Source: Dorea sp. D27 (GTDB lineage: Bacteria > Bacillota > Clostridia > Lachnospirales > Lachnospiraceae). From it: a DNA stretch of 64,000 bases. The stretch lies in contig NZ_KQ236744.1 in the NCBI RefSeq assembly GCF_001185345.1, forward strand, positions 191,557-255,556, read 5' to 3'. Below are positions 8,815 to 17,232 of this stretch, piece by piece (within the stretch, counting starts at the first letter, position 1; each line of letters opens with the position of its first letter). The notes under the pieces were generated by a model. It was not told the DNA's origin. It made no database searches and saw nothing but the letters and a program-made list of their open reading frames with translations. A program made the translations under genes and the position numbers.

Positions 8815-9471
8815 TCAGAATTTTTTACTTTTGGAATCCTGCTGGAACACAAAGCTTCTGACGGCAGCTTCCTCATAGGATGTCATATGAATAAAACGGC
8901 ATCCGTAACCGAAGGCGTCTGAATCCGGCATGAAGGGCTCGGCTCCAGGTATCTGTCCCGGACTGTGGACGCGCAGCACCTCGGCGGTCAACAGCAGATT
9001 CTTCTGGCCGGCCTTGAAAGAGAACTGGAATACCTGGCCGATGGGGAGACTATTGGAGCAGATGATGAAGACACCGCCCGCACTGATATCCCGCACGGTT
9101 CCTTCCGTCCTGCAAGAGTCGTCCCCGCCGTCGGAAAAGGACAGAAGGGTGGGAATATTGACCCGGACTTTCAAGTCATTTCTACGTTGGAGGGAAGTGA
9201 CTACCTCCCCGAAGGTGCAGACGGCGCTGCTGTTCCACACCCCGGGGGACACGGCGTATTCTTTGTAGCAGGAGAGCCGGCAGTAACATGATATGAGGCC
9301 TTTCTTGTTATCATAAAAGGTGGCGAGGACTTCGGAACGCAGATAATCCGCGCCCGGCTCATCAAAAGTGAAAAGTGCCGTGCCGTCTGTGATACGTGAG
9401 ACGTGCGCGTCACAGAGGTAATCCTTATCTACGGTATATATGCTTGCTTTGTGGCAGTCTTTCAGAAACAT
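8815..9471 (-). CDS. PilZ-domain flagellar brake protein (YcgR-like)
   Basis: Probable cyclic-di-GMP receptor that slows the flagellar motor. The N-terminal half (residues about 1–100) fits a YcgR-N/PilZN-type barrel. The PilZ domain (about 103–210) starts QRRNDLKVRVN and contains the DISAGG motif. In the RxxxR part of the motif the second Arg is Lys (RNDLK), which may weaken ligand binding. The gene stands alone on the minus strand, has a good sigma-A-type promoter, and converges within 3 bases on the end of the FlhB-like gene. Its place among flagellar genes supports the motility role. Confidence 0.85.
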   Translation of the reverse strand: MFLKDCHKASIYTVDKDYLCDAHVSRITDGTALFTFDEPGADYLRSEVLATFYDNKKGLISCYCRLSCYKEYAVSPGVWNSSAVCTFGEVVTSLQRRNDLKVRVNIPTLLSFSDGGDDSCRTEGTVRDISAGGVFIICSNSLPIGQVFQFSFKAGQKNLLLTAEVLRVHSPGQIPGAEPFMPDSDAFGYGCRFIHMTSYEEAAVRSFVFQQDSKSKKF

Positions 9472-9525
9472 GGCTACGTCCTCTCTGCTTTGACAATTTC
9501 ATAAATCTGTATTAGTATAAAAATC

Positions 9526-9554
9526 ATTATACGTACGGTTATAAAAAATAACAA
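9526..9554 (-). promoter_or_regulatory. Sigma-A-type promoter of the PilZ gene
   Basis: Minus-strand TTGTTA – 17 bases – TATAAT, ending 55 bases before the PilZ-protein start. The -10 is perfect and the -35 is 4 of 6, so the brake protein is probably housekeeping-expressed rather than FliA-dependent. Confidence 0.6.
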
Positions 9555-9602
9555 GAAGATTTTTCAAATGGCAGAGGCATATAAAGAAAAGAGGAAAAAA
9601 AG

Positions 9603-10325
9603 ATGGCATATTTTAATCCTTACAATTTGAATACGGTACTTTCTACGCTGGGAGTACAAGGCGGCCTGTATTACGGCCAGAGACGAGCAGCGGACAGCAG
9701 CGAAAGCACGGGAGTGGAATTTTCGCGGATATTGGCCGCCAGAGCGGGGAAAAGCAGTGCGAATTCTGCATTTTCCGGTATTCCGTCGTCCATGGACGCT
9801 ATATTTGAAGAGGCGGCGTCTAAGTATGGAGTAGATGCGAACCTGCTGAAAGCCATCGGCAAAGCGGAGTCTGCATTTGACCCCTCGGCGGTATCCCAGG
9901 CGGGGGCAGTAGGGGTCATGCAGCTCATGCCGGCGACAGCCAGGTCGCTCGGGGTAACGGATCCGTATAACGCAAGAGAGAATATCATGGGAGGGGCTTC
10001 TTACATTGCCGGCCTATTGAAAAAATACGGAGGTGACGTAAAGCTTGCCCTTGCAGCGTACAATGCGGGAAGCGGCAATGTGGACAAATACGGCGGGATA
10101 CCGCCGTTTAAAGAGACCCAGGCCTATGTCAGGAAGGTTATGGAATATGCAGGAGAAAATATAACGGTTCATGGATCCGCAGCCAGCAAGACGGGACAGG
10201 GATATGAGACGGAAGCGTCTACGCCGGCACAGATCAACACGGAATATCTGTCAAATCTAGTGGAGCTGATGCGGATACAGATGGAGATGAAATTCACGTC
10301 CGTCCTTTCTGAACCCGAAGTCTAG
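9603..10325 (+). CDS. Lytic transglycosylase (SLT domain), flagellum-associated
   Basis: Peptidoglycan-cleaving enzyme of the soluble-lytic-transglycosylase family. The SLT domain (residues about 60–185) shows the catalytic Glu in KAIGKAESAFDP, then GAVGVMQLMPATA and LALAAYNAGSGNV. The 60-residue N-terminus lacks a classic signal peptide, as in FlgJ/YjbJ-type proteins that are exported by the flagellar system. The C-terminus (about 205–240) is helical. It lies among flagellar genes, divergent from the PilZ gene, and ends before a strong terminator. A role in letting the rod pass the cell wall is inferred, since no other muralytic flagellar gene such as flgJ is seen. Confidence 0.85.
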   Translation: MAYFNPYNLNTVLSTLGVQGGLYYGQRRAADSSESTGVEFSRILAARAGKSSANSAFSGIPSSMDAIFEEAASKYGVDANLLKAIGKAESAFDPSAVSQAGAVGVMQLMPATARSLGVTDPYNARENIMGGASYIAGLLKKYGGDVKLALAAYNAGSGNVDKYGGIPPFKETQAYVRKVMEYAGENITVHGSAASKTGQGYETEASTPAQINTEYLSNLVELMRIQMEMKFTSVLSEPEV

Positions 10326-10368
10326 CAGACAGGTTGCACAAGGGAAGGACAATATGGCAGTGTAGGAA

Positions 10369-10417
10369 GAAACAGGCACGGGGATGTTATGAGAGATAAC
10401 ATCCCCGTGCCTGTTTC
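10369..10417 (+). terminator. Bidirectional terminator
   Basis: A perfect 22-bp stem (GAAACAGGCACGGGGATGTT and AT on the left arm) with loop GAGAG lies between the plus-strand transglycosylase gene and the converging minus-strand chemoreceptor gene. TTTCC on the right and TTTC on the opposite strand give modest U-tracts in both directions. Confidence 0.85.
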
Positions 10418-10444
10418 CGGCTCTTCTTAAGCCCATGTAAAGCT

Positions 10445-12247
10445 TTAATATTTGTCATTCGAGATGGACACCGGCTGTGTATAGCTCGAATAAGAGCTTT
10501 CCGCGGCGTAGGACGCCGGCCCTGACGCATTGTCTTTGCCCCGAATCTTGAATGTACTCATGAGATCTTTTAAAAGCCTTGCCTGACCGGACAGCTCTTC
10601 GCTGGCGGCAGCACTTTCCTCAGCTGTTGCGGAGTTCGTCTGAACTACGCTTGAAATCTGGTCTATACCCTGAGTTACCTGGGCAACAGAATCTGCCTGT
10701 GTTCTGGAGGCCTCAGAGATGGAATTGATCAGACTGACAACATCCTGTGCGTTTGTAACTACCTTGCTCATGGCTTCTGCAGTCGTGTTGGCGATTTGTG
10801 TGCCATTTTCTACTGCAGATATGGCATTTTCAATCAAGGCAGTCGTGTTCTGTGCTGCATCCTGGCTTTTCCCGGCAAGGTTACGGACCTCATCCGCGAC
10901 TACCGCAAAGCCTTTGCCGGCCGATCCTGCGCGTGCGGCTTCAACAGCAGCATTCAGCGCAAGGATATTTGTCTGGAACGCGATATCTTCTATCGTCTTG
11001 ATAATCTTTCCAATCTGACTGGAAGCTTCCCCGATAGCGGCCATGGCCTCTGTCATCTCGCCCATATGCTGGTTACTTTCGTTGATTTCAGCACCAACAT
11101 GGCTGGACAGCTCATTGGCATTTTGTGCATTTTCTGCATTAGCCGTAATCTGCGTGGAGATATCGTTGATGGTTGCCGCCAGTTCCTGTACAGAACTTGC
11201 CTGTTCGGTAGCTCCCTGGGAGAGTGACTGCGCACCGCTGGATACTTGGTCGGCACCTGCATCTACCTGAACGGAAGCCTCTGTTATCTGTTCCATCGTA
11301 TCGTTGAGACGGAAACAGATTCCCCGGATCGCCTCCAGAAGTGGGGCAAAATCTCCTATGTACAGATTCGTGCATGAAGAAGACACTGTAAAATCTCCGT
11401 TGCTCATACCTCCGAGAAGCTGCTCCTCATCTTTGATAATCTGGTATAGTGCAGATACGATAATCTTGGAGCACTCAACCATCTCATTGACTTCGCTTGT
11501 GCCGCTGACATCCGGCACCGGCGTGGTGAGGTCGCCCTGGGACAGCAGTTTTAGGCGTGCCGCACATTGCTGGATAGGAATGGCAATCTGTTTTCTCAGC
11601 TTTGCCGCTATTATGACGATTACGACAACGGCTGCAAGGATGATAGCTACCGCGGCTACCATTGCCGCCATTGAGGCAGCAGACAATCTGTCGATTACCT
11701 GATTGCCGTTTGTGACTTTTGACTCCATAAGTTCTTTCATATCGTTCATGACTGCATCGTATAGAGGGTCGTTTTCTGCAACTACCTTTTCGGCAAGTAT
11801 GCTTATCTCATCACCCGTGGCGGAAGACGCTTCATCTGCCAGTGATAGCAGATGCTCTTTGTAAGAGTTAAAGTCTGTCTCGTAGTTTTCCGCGGCCTTT
11901 TTACCTTCCTCTGTCCGAAGGGTCGGCATGACCGGATCCATATAGCTTTCCACGGCTGCCAGAGAATCATTTAATAATGACTGCGCCTCGGAAATCTGCT
12001 GTTGGCCGCTCTGTGCGAGCATCGTATACAAAGCCTGCTGCGATTCCGCAACTTCTTTCATGGCTTCTCCGACGTCTCCCTGTGCAAACCCATAGTTTTT
12101 CATCGCTTCGGTATACTGCGAGTTCATGACTTTGGTTACGACAATCCCAAGGATGCCTGACAAACTGGCGATTATAGTGACGATAGCAAAAGCTGTCACT
12201 AGCTTCCCCCTGATTGTTTTCGTATTTTTTTGGAATGATTTTTCCAA
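10445..12247 (-). CDS. Methyl-accepting chemotaxis protein
   Basis: Transmembrane chemoreceptor that controls CheA. From the chosen start: TM1 at about 15–38, a four-helix-bundle-type extracytoplasmic sensor (about 40–185), TM2 at about 190–215 ([20 protein letters not shown]), HAMP (about 215–270), an adjoining linker, then the signalling domain with tip motif [18 protein letters not shown]. The ligand is unknown. The start is taken as TTG at 12247 because AAAGGTGGTG, the same site used by cheA, lies 8–10 bases upstream. An in-frame ATG at 12295 has no ribosome site. It is the only receptor gene in the window, is monocistronic, and has a weak FliA-like box upstream. Confidence 0.95.
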   Translation of the reverse strand: MEKSFQKNTKTIRGKLVTAFAIVTIIASLSGILGIVVTKVMNSQYTEAMKNYGFAQGDVGEAMKEVAESQQALYTMLAQSGQQQISEAQSLLNDSLAAVESYMDPVMPTLRTEEGKKAAENYETDFNSYKEHLLSLADEASSATGDEISILAEKVVAENDPLYDAVMNDMKELMESKVTNGNQVIDRLSAASMAAMVAAVAIILAAVVVIVIIAAKLRKQIAIPIQQCAARLKLLSQGDLTTPVPDVSGTSEVNEMVECSKIIVSALYQIIKDEEQLLGGMSNGDFTVSSSCTNLYIGDFAPLLEAIRGICFRLNDTMEQITEASVQVDAGADQVSSGAQSLSQGATEQASSVQELAATINDISTQITANAENAQNANELSSHVGAEINESNQHMGEMTEAMAAIGEASSQIGKIIKTIEDIAFQTNILALNAAVEAARAGSAGKGFAVVADEVRNLAGKSQDAAQNTTALIENAISAVENGTQIANTTAEAMSKVVTNAQDVVSLINSISEASRTQADSVAQVTQGIDQISSVVQTNSATAEESAAASEELSGQARLLKDLMSTFKIRGKDNASGPASYAAESSYSSYTQPVSISNDKY

Positions 12248-12324
12248 TTCTGATACACCACCTTTTCCCTTTTCTTTCGTAAATTTTACAACCATATCTT
12301 ATGAAGATAAATCACTCTTACTAT

Positions 12325-12351
12325 ATATCGACATAAAGTTAGTAATTCATA
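12325..12351 (-). promoter_or_regulatory. Weak candidate sigma-28 promoter of the chemoreceptor gene
   Basis: Minus-strand TATGAATT – 11 bases – GTCGATAT. The -10 differs from GCCGATAT at one base, and the -35 matches only 4 of 8 positions. Position, 78 bases before the chemoreceptor start, is similar to that of the cheA promoter. Low certainty. Confidence 0.3.
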
Positions 12352-12422
12352 AGTGCCACAGGGGCGCTTTTTATTCATAAAAATTTTATAACTTGAGTAA
12401 AATTGTACAGATTATGAGGCTA

Positions 12423-12600
12423 AAAAGGGGGGTGAAATTTATGGAATATATGGAAATATTTGTAGACTTTTAATTCCACAGAAAAAGTTCTGAAAATGTC
12501 GATTTATAATTCAGATACTACTTAATAAAAGCACTTATTCAAAATCATAATATCACCCATGGGATTAAAAGTCTACATTTATTGCCACATATCCCCTTTT
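12423..12600. repeat. Inverted repeat upstream of the GGDEF-EAL gene (possible invertible switch)
   Basis: TGTAGACTTTTAATTCCA at 12461–12478 and TGGGATTAAAAGTCTACA at 12560–12577 are inverted copies matching 17 of 18 bases, 81 bases apart. Outer complementary blocks AAAAGGGG (12423–12430) and CCCCTTTT (12593–12600) extend the symmetry. The spacer contains a TATAAT (12505–12510) in plus orientation. The left arm overlaps a tiny open frame with a GGGGGGTG ribosome site (ATG at 12441, ten codons, MEYMEIFVDF). The layout could be an invertible promoter element, a long hairpin or a regulator operator pair. The repeat is seen; function is unknown. Confidence 0.6.
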
Positions 12601-12697
12601 AAAGTACAGCTGAAGCGGCTTTGCACAACAGCAGGAGGATAAGACATAGAGGCTTGACAAGCAGTGAAAATACGCTTATGGAAAGGATAAAAGAAGT

Positions 12698-14824
12698 ATG
12701 ACTATCAGTGATAACGAGATATTATCTTTGATTGTAGATGAGGGTAATGATGTCACATATTTATCTGATATAGAGAATTATAAACTGTATTTTGTGAACC
12801 GGAAGGGGCTCGAAATCTTAGGTAATCCTGGCGTGGATGAATGGTATGGAAGGCCTTGCTACGAAGTGCTGCAGAACCGGACGGGCCCGTGCCCGTTTTG
12901 TACCAACCATCTGCTTAAGGAAGGCTCTTTCTACGAATGGAGCTTTTACAACGAACACATGAAGAGGAACTTTGTGAAGAGGGGGACGATCGTAAGTTTT
13001 AACGGAAGAAAGACCCGGATGGAATTTGCCATAGATGTCACGAAGATATGCGATATGGAGAAGATGCTGAAGCAGGAGCTGGCAGTACAGAAGGTTCTCA
13101 TCGACTGCGCGCTTGCCCTGAACAGGGAGAGCAAAGAAGGAGAAGAATCCATCTACGCCTTTCTGAACATCATACGGGATTACTACGATGCGGACAGAAC
13201 GTACATTTATGAAATAAATGAAGAAAAACAGGTGTTCAAAAATACATATGAAGTCACACGCAAGGATATAAAGCCGCAGGCAGCCGGTCAGATGGAACTG
13301 CCGCTGTCCACGGTAGAGCGCTGGGTGGAAACGTTTAGAAAGGGCCAGATATATTACATATCATCGCTCGCGGAAGTCGAGGATAAGGAATCAGAAGAAT
13401 ACAGAATGCTGGCCGCGAGAAAAATCGAAAGCCTTCTGGCGGCGCCCCTCGTATTGGAAGGAGAAGTAATCGGATACCTTGGAGTTGATAACGCGAAGGA
13501 GAATCCGGACGCAGAGGTACTGCTCAGGCTGGCCCCCGAATTCGTCGTCAATGAAATTAAAAAAAGACAGATCTGGCTGGCGGCTAAGAATTCGGGATAC
13601 ATGGATGAGCTCACGGGACTTGGCAACCGGAAAAAATACCGGCATATGATTGAATGGCTGGAGCAGCAGTATCAAGAAGAATTCGGAATTGTTACGGCAG
13701 ATATCGACAGCCTCAGGAATATCAATAATGCTTATGGATATGCGTGGGGAGACCATATGCTCAAATACGTTGCCCAGACGATGACAAAGTGTTTTGGCGA
13801 TTATGTGTACCGTATAGGTGATGACGAATTTGTCGCGTTCTGCCTGGATATCGATAAGGATCATTTTGAAGAGGAAGTGAGAGAGCTGCAGAAATCTGCG
13901 AAATGGGACGAGCAGCTGCAGATTGCGATCGGTTCAAGCTGGTATGAGGGAGAGTGTGATATAGACTATCAGATAACGGTAGCCAATGAGAAGATGCACA
14001 TCAATAAGCTGAAGAACTATAAAAGAGGAGGGGGACAGAAAAGCATCCAGAAGTACAGAGGGGTGCTGGCTGACAATCTACAGAGGGAGATTGAGACAGG
14101 CCGGTTTGTCGTTTATCTCCAGCCGCAGATTAATCTGAAGAACAATCAGATAGGCGGTGCGGAAGCTCTTATAAGAAGACTCGATGAGAAAGGGAACATC
14201 ATTTTCCCCAATTCCTTTGTGAGCAGATACGAAGGAGACGAGATTATCAGGTATATAGACTTCTTCGTCTTAGAGAGCGTGTGCGGCATCCTGAAGAAGT
14301 GGAAGGACAGAGGCCGCCAGGACGTGGGGATTGCCGTCAATTTTTCACGTGTCACGATGATGGAAGACGAAGTGGTCGAAAAGATGAGGGCGGTGTGCAA
14401 AAGATTCGGGGTGGAGCCAGGGCAGATAACGATTGAGGTTACGGAGAGCATCGGCATGCTGGAACGGGATACGCTGAAACAACTGCTGGATGACATACAG
14501 AAGTCAGGCTTCCGCATTTCCCTTGACGACTTCGGTTCCCGCTATTCGGATCTGGCGCTGCTGTCGCTGGCGGATTTCAATGAAATCAAGCTTGACAAAA
14601 GCCTGATTGACAGGCTCGAAATCGGAGGAAAACCAAGGGTTATCGCAGAGTACGTACTTCAGATGTGTATGGAATTAAAGCTTACCCATTCTGTAGCTGA
14701 GGGGATAGAGACGGTCTCCCAGAAGGCGATATTAAAGAATTTCGGGTGTGAGCTTGGGCAGGGATATCTGTTCGACAAGGCCATTCCGGTGAGTGAATTT
14801 GAAACTAAATATCTTGGGTTTTAA
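12698..14824 (+). CDS. PAS-GAF-GGDEF-EAL cyclic-di-GMP phosphodiesterase, probable
   Basis: Soluble 708-aa c-di-GMP signalling protein. Domains: a PAS-like region with a cysteine cluster (PCYEV and GPCPFC, residues about 5–115), GAF at about 130–290, GGDEF at about 300–450 and EAL at about 455–705. The GGDEF site reads GDDEF (RIGDDEFVAF), so cyclase activity is doubtful. The EAL domain keeps the catalytic set: EALIRR, VNFS, EVTES, LDDFGSR, KLDKS, AEGIET and a late Gln (GQGYLFDKA). It should therefore hydrolyse c-di-GMP and favour motility. It lies 51 bases before flgB on the same strand, with no terminator seen between, so it may head the flagellar operon. No membrane segment is seen. Confidence 0.93.
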   Translation: MTISDNEILSLIVDEGNDVTYLSDIENYKLYFVNRKGLEILGNPGVDEWYGRPCYEVLQNRTGPCPFCTNHLLKEGSFYEWSFYNEHMKRNFVKRGTIVSFNGRKTRMEFAIDVTKICDMEKMLKQELAVQKVLIDCALALNRESKEGEESIYAFLNIIRDYYDADRTYIYEINEEKQVFKNTYEVTRKDIKPQAAGQMELPLSTVERWVETFRKGQIYYISSLAEVEDKESEEYRMLAARKIESLLAAPLVLEGEVIGYLGVDNAKENPDAEVLLRLAPEFVVNEIKKRQIWLAAKNSGYMDELTGLGNRKKYRHMIEWLEQQYQEEFGIVTADIDSLRNINNAYGYAWGDHMLKYVAQTMTKCFGDYVYRIGDDEFVAFCLDIDKDHFEEEVRELQKSAKWDEQLQIAIGSSWYEGECDIDYQITVANEKMHINKLKNYKRGGGQKSIQKYRGVLADNLQREIETGRFVVYLQPQINLKNNQIGGAEALIRRLDEKGNIIFPNSFVSRYEGDEIIRYIDFFVLESVCGILKKWKDRGRQDVGIAVNFSRVTMMEDEVVEKMRAVCKRFGVEPGQITIEVTESIGMLERDTLKQLLDDIQKSGFRISLDDFGSRYSDLALLSLADFNEIKLDKSLIDRLEIGGKPRVIAEYVLQMCMELKLTHSVAEGIETVSQKAILKNFGCELGQGYLFDKAIPVSEFETKYLGF

Positions 14825-14875
14825 TTTTTTTTATCGACTGATGTCGAATTTAGTCTATTTATGGAGAGTGAGTGT

Positions 14876-15271
14876 ATGAATGGGATAAGCAGCATGTATG
14901 GGAACACGATTGGAATGATGGAAAGGTCTCTGGACTTTCTCTGGACAAAACAGGGAGTTACCTCGAACAATATCGCTAATGTAGATACGCCCGGTTACAA
15001 ATCCAAATATGTCACCTTTGAAGAGACGTTCCAGAGAAGACTTTCCGCCGCGTCCAGAACAGGGGACGGGCGTCAGATGAAGCAGGCCATAGCCGGGGCG
15101 TCGACTGTAATCCACGAAACAACAGGGGAGACGGCAAGGCTTGACGGGAATAACGTCAACGCAGATACAGAGATGGTGGAACTTACAAGGACCGCACTTC
15201 AGTACCAGTATGGGCTTAATTCTGTAAACAGCGATATTACAAGGCTTAGGACTGCAATAAAGGGCCAGTAG
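14876..15271 (+). CDS. flgB: Flagellar basal-body rod protein FlgB
   Basis: Proximal rod subunit. It begins MNGISSMYGNTIGMMERSLDF and has the rod/hook family signature GVTSNNIANVDTPGYKSKYV near residue 27, with a helical C-terminus. The ATG at 14876 is preferred over the in-frame ATG at 14861 because GGAGAGTGAG lies just upstream of it. At 131 aa it is typical. It is the first gene of the long fla/che operon, but the usual neighbour flgC is missing here: fliE follows directly, and flgC lies 12 kb downstream at 27163. Confidence 0.96.
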   Translation: MNGISSMYGNTIGMMERSLDFLWTKQGVTSNNIANVDTPGYKSKYVTFEETFQRRLSAASRTGDGRQMKQAIAGASTVIHETTGETARLDGNNVNADTEMVELTRTALQYQYGLNSVNSDITRLRTAIKGQ

Positions 15272-15281
15272 GAGGGAGATT

Positions 15282-15590
15282 ATGATAGAAAGTGGATTTA
15301 TTACCCCGATTCAGAGGATGGAAACGATTGGGGAGCTGAAAAAAAATCAAAGTGTGGAACAAGAAGGCGGCAGCCTGTTCTCCGATATTTTCAATAATGC
15401 GGTTCATGATGTGAAGGAGACCGAGGCGAACCTGGAACAGCAGCAGTATCTTCTGGCGACAGGGCAGATTGACGACGCCCACACTGTCCCCATTGCAGCA
15501 TCGGAAGCCCAGATGGCGGTTGACATGCTCGTGCAGCTGAGAAATAAAGCATTAGAATCTTATAATGAATTGATGAGAATCAATCTATAA
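15282..15590 (+). CDS. fliE: Flagellar hook–basal body complex protein FliE
   Basis: Small export-dependent protein that joins the MS ring and export gate to the rod. The 102-aa product has the family's C-terminal core: FNNAVHDVKETEANLEQQQY, then a TGQIDD segment and IAASEAQMAVDMLVQLRNK. The start is preceded by AGGAGGGAG. It lies 10 bases after flgB and 31 before fliF, all in one operon. Confidence 0.95.
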   Translation: MIESGFITPIQRMETIGELKKNQSVEQEGGSLFSDIFNNAVHDVKETEANLEQQQYLLATGQIDDAHTVPIAASEAQMAVDMLVQLRNKALESYNELMRINL

Positions 15591-15621
15591 GAAGTATAGG
15601 AAAAGGACATAAAGCAGGAAC

Positions 15622-17232
15622 ATGGATAAGATAAAGCTGAAGTTGGACAAAATCAAGGAATTCCTTGGAAAGTACAGCAGGAAGACAAAGATACTGGCCG
15701 GAGTTGTTACAGTTGCCATAATAGCAGCGGCCGTCATAATTGCACTTGTTCTGAACCATAAAGATTATACGACACTTTTTACCGGAGTGACGGAGGAAGA
15801 AGCTACAAAAATCATAGGAAAGCTGCAGGAGTCGGGTGTTGATTTCCAGTACAAGGAGAACGGAGATATCCTGATCGATAAAGACGTGGCAGATAAGACC
15901 CGTGCAGAGCTGGTGTACGAGGGGTACCCGAAAAGCGGATTCACATATGATGTATTTACGGAAAACTCCGGAGGGATGACGACAGATTCTGAAAAAGAGA
16001 TGTACAAGCTTTATGATCTGCAGGACCGGATAGGTGCGACTATCCGCTTTTTTGATGGGGTGAAGGATGCCAAGGTGACGATTGCCCTGAAAGAGGAGCA
16101 GAAATATGTCCTGGAGGATAAGGAAGACGAGGCAGGTACGCCGAGCGCGTCTGTCGTCGTGACGATGGAGAACGGCGACTCCCCTTCGGAAAAGCAGGCG
16201 TCGGCAATCCAGCGTCTCGTCGCAAAGAGCGTTCCGGACATGGAGATGGAAAATGTGGCTGTGTTTGACGGAAACGGGATAGAAGTGTCTGTGGACAAAA
16301 ACGGCAGCGGTGCATCTGGAAGCAATGCCACGGAAGAGATTGCACAGCTGATAGAGACTCAGATATCGAAGAAGGTAGTCAATGTACTCGGCCCCTTTTA
16401 CGGCGCAGACAATATACGTGTGTCGGCCCGGGGAAAGGTGAATATGGAAAAGGTGATCCGAGAGTCTACCACTTATACGACGCCGGAGAAGATAGACGAA
16501 AAGGATAAAACGGGCATTGTCTCAAGCGAATCCACCACAAAGGATTCTGTAAACGGCGGAGGCACCGGTTCAGGAGTCGCGGGCACGGAGTCGAATGCAG
16601 ACACGCCCCAGTATAATGCAGGAACAGATGGCGGCTCGTCCGGCTCGGCCAGTGAATCAGCCACGAGGGACTACCTAGTCAATCAGGTTAAGGAGCAGGG
16701 AGAGCTGGACACAGGCGTTCTCGAAGACTTGACCGTATCAGTGGCAATCAACGGAAAAAATGCGGGCAATATAAGCATGAATGAGCTGAGAGATCTTGTC
16801 GGCAATGCCACCGGTATCGCTGCCGCCGACAGGCTGGAGAAGATAACTATAGTAAATGCCCCGTTCTATGAGGACAAAGAGGACGAAGATACGAAAGAAG
16901 TATCAAATATCCTGAAAAACATAAAGGATAATCTTCCGGTAATTGCTGTGGCTGCAGCAATTGCTGCGGTAGTAATTACTCTTGCGGTCATTCTCATACG
17001 CAGGCGAAGGAAAAGGCGGCTGGAAGAAGAGGAAGAACTGGAGGATCTGCTCATACCAGATGTGACAGAAGAGATAAGGAAGCCTGAGATACTGAACCTG
17101 AAAAATGAAAGGAGCAGAGAACTGCGCGAGAACGTTAGAGATTTTGCCGATGAAAATCCGGAAATATCCGCACAGATGATACGAAACTGGCTGAATGGAG
17201 GAGAACAGGATGGACGAAAAGCAGACGAATAG
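15622..17232 (+). CDS. fliF: Flagellar MS-ring protein FliF
   Basis: Forms the membrane MS ring that carries the rotor and houses the export gate. TM1 lies at about residues 24–44. The periplasmic-side YscJ/FliF ring-building domains span about 45–230 (TTLFTGVTEEEATKI, VYEGYPKSGFTYDVF), followed by the FliF C domain with a Gly/Ser/Thr-rich insert (about 300–345). TM2 is at about 435–457 (VIAVAAAIAAVVITLAVILI), followed by an Arg-rich stretch and a cytoplasmic tail that binds FliG. At 536 aa it is full length. The end overlaps the start of fliG by 23 bases. Confidence 0.97.
   Translation: MDKIKLKLDKIKEFLGKYSRKTKILAGVVTVAIIAAAVIIALVLNHKDYTTLFTGVTEEEATKIIGKLQESGVDFQYKENGDILIDKDVADKTRAELVYEGYPKSGFTYDVFTENSGGMTTDSEKEMYKLYDLQDRIGATIRFFDGVKDAKVTIALKEEQKYVLEDKEDEAGTPSASVVVTMENGDSPSEKQASAIQRLVAKSVPDMEMENVAVFDGNGIEVSVDKNGSGASGSNATEEIAQLIETQISKKVVNVLGPFYGADNIRVSARGKVNMEKVIRESTTYTTPEKIDEKDKTGIVSSESTTKDSVNGGGTGSGVAGTESNADTPQYNAGTDGGSSGSASESATRDYLVNQVKEQGELDTGVLEDLTVSVAINGKNAGNISMNELRDLVGNATGIAAADRLEKITIVNAPFYEDKEDEDTKEVSNILKNIKDNLPVIAVAAAIAAVVITLAVILIRRRRKRRLEEEEELEDLLIPDVTEEIRKPEILNLKNERSRELRENVRDFADENPEISAQMIRNWLNGGEQDGRKADE

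Larger units (their letters stand above)
12296..12697. other. Intergenic regulatory stretch between chemoreceptor and GGDEF-EAL genes
   Basis: About 400 bases without a convincing protein gene, between two divergent genes. It is AT-rich and holds the candidate chemoreceptor promoter, the inverted repeat and a possible ten-codon leader frame at 12441–12473. The last 100 bases (12600–12697) contain an isolated GCAGGAGGAT (12631–12640) that resembles a ribosome site but serves no visible frame, and the true AAAGGATAAAAGA site of the downstream gene. Confidence 0.5.

Noticed and set aside
12654..12682. TTGACA – 17 bases – TATGGA just before the GGDEF-EAL gene, as a promoter.
   Set aside because: The -10 matches only half the consensus and the transcript would start within the ribosome site, leaving almost no leader.
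14825..14875. A T-run and a TCGAC/GTCGA hairpin between the GGDEF-EAL gene and flgB as a terminator.
   Set aside because: The T-run precedes the hairpin in plus orientation and the stem is only five pairs.
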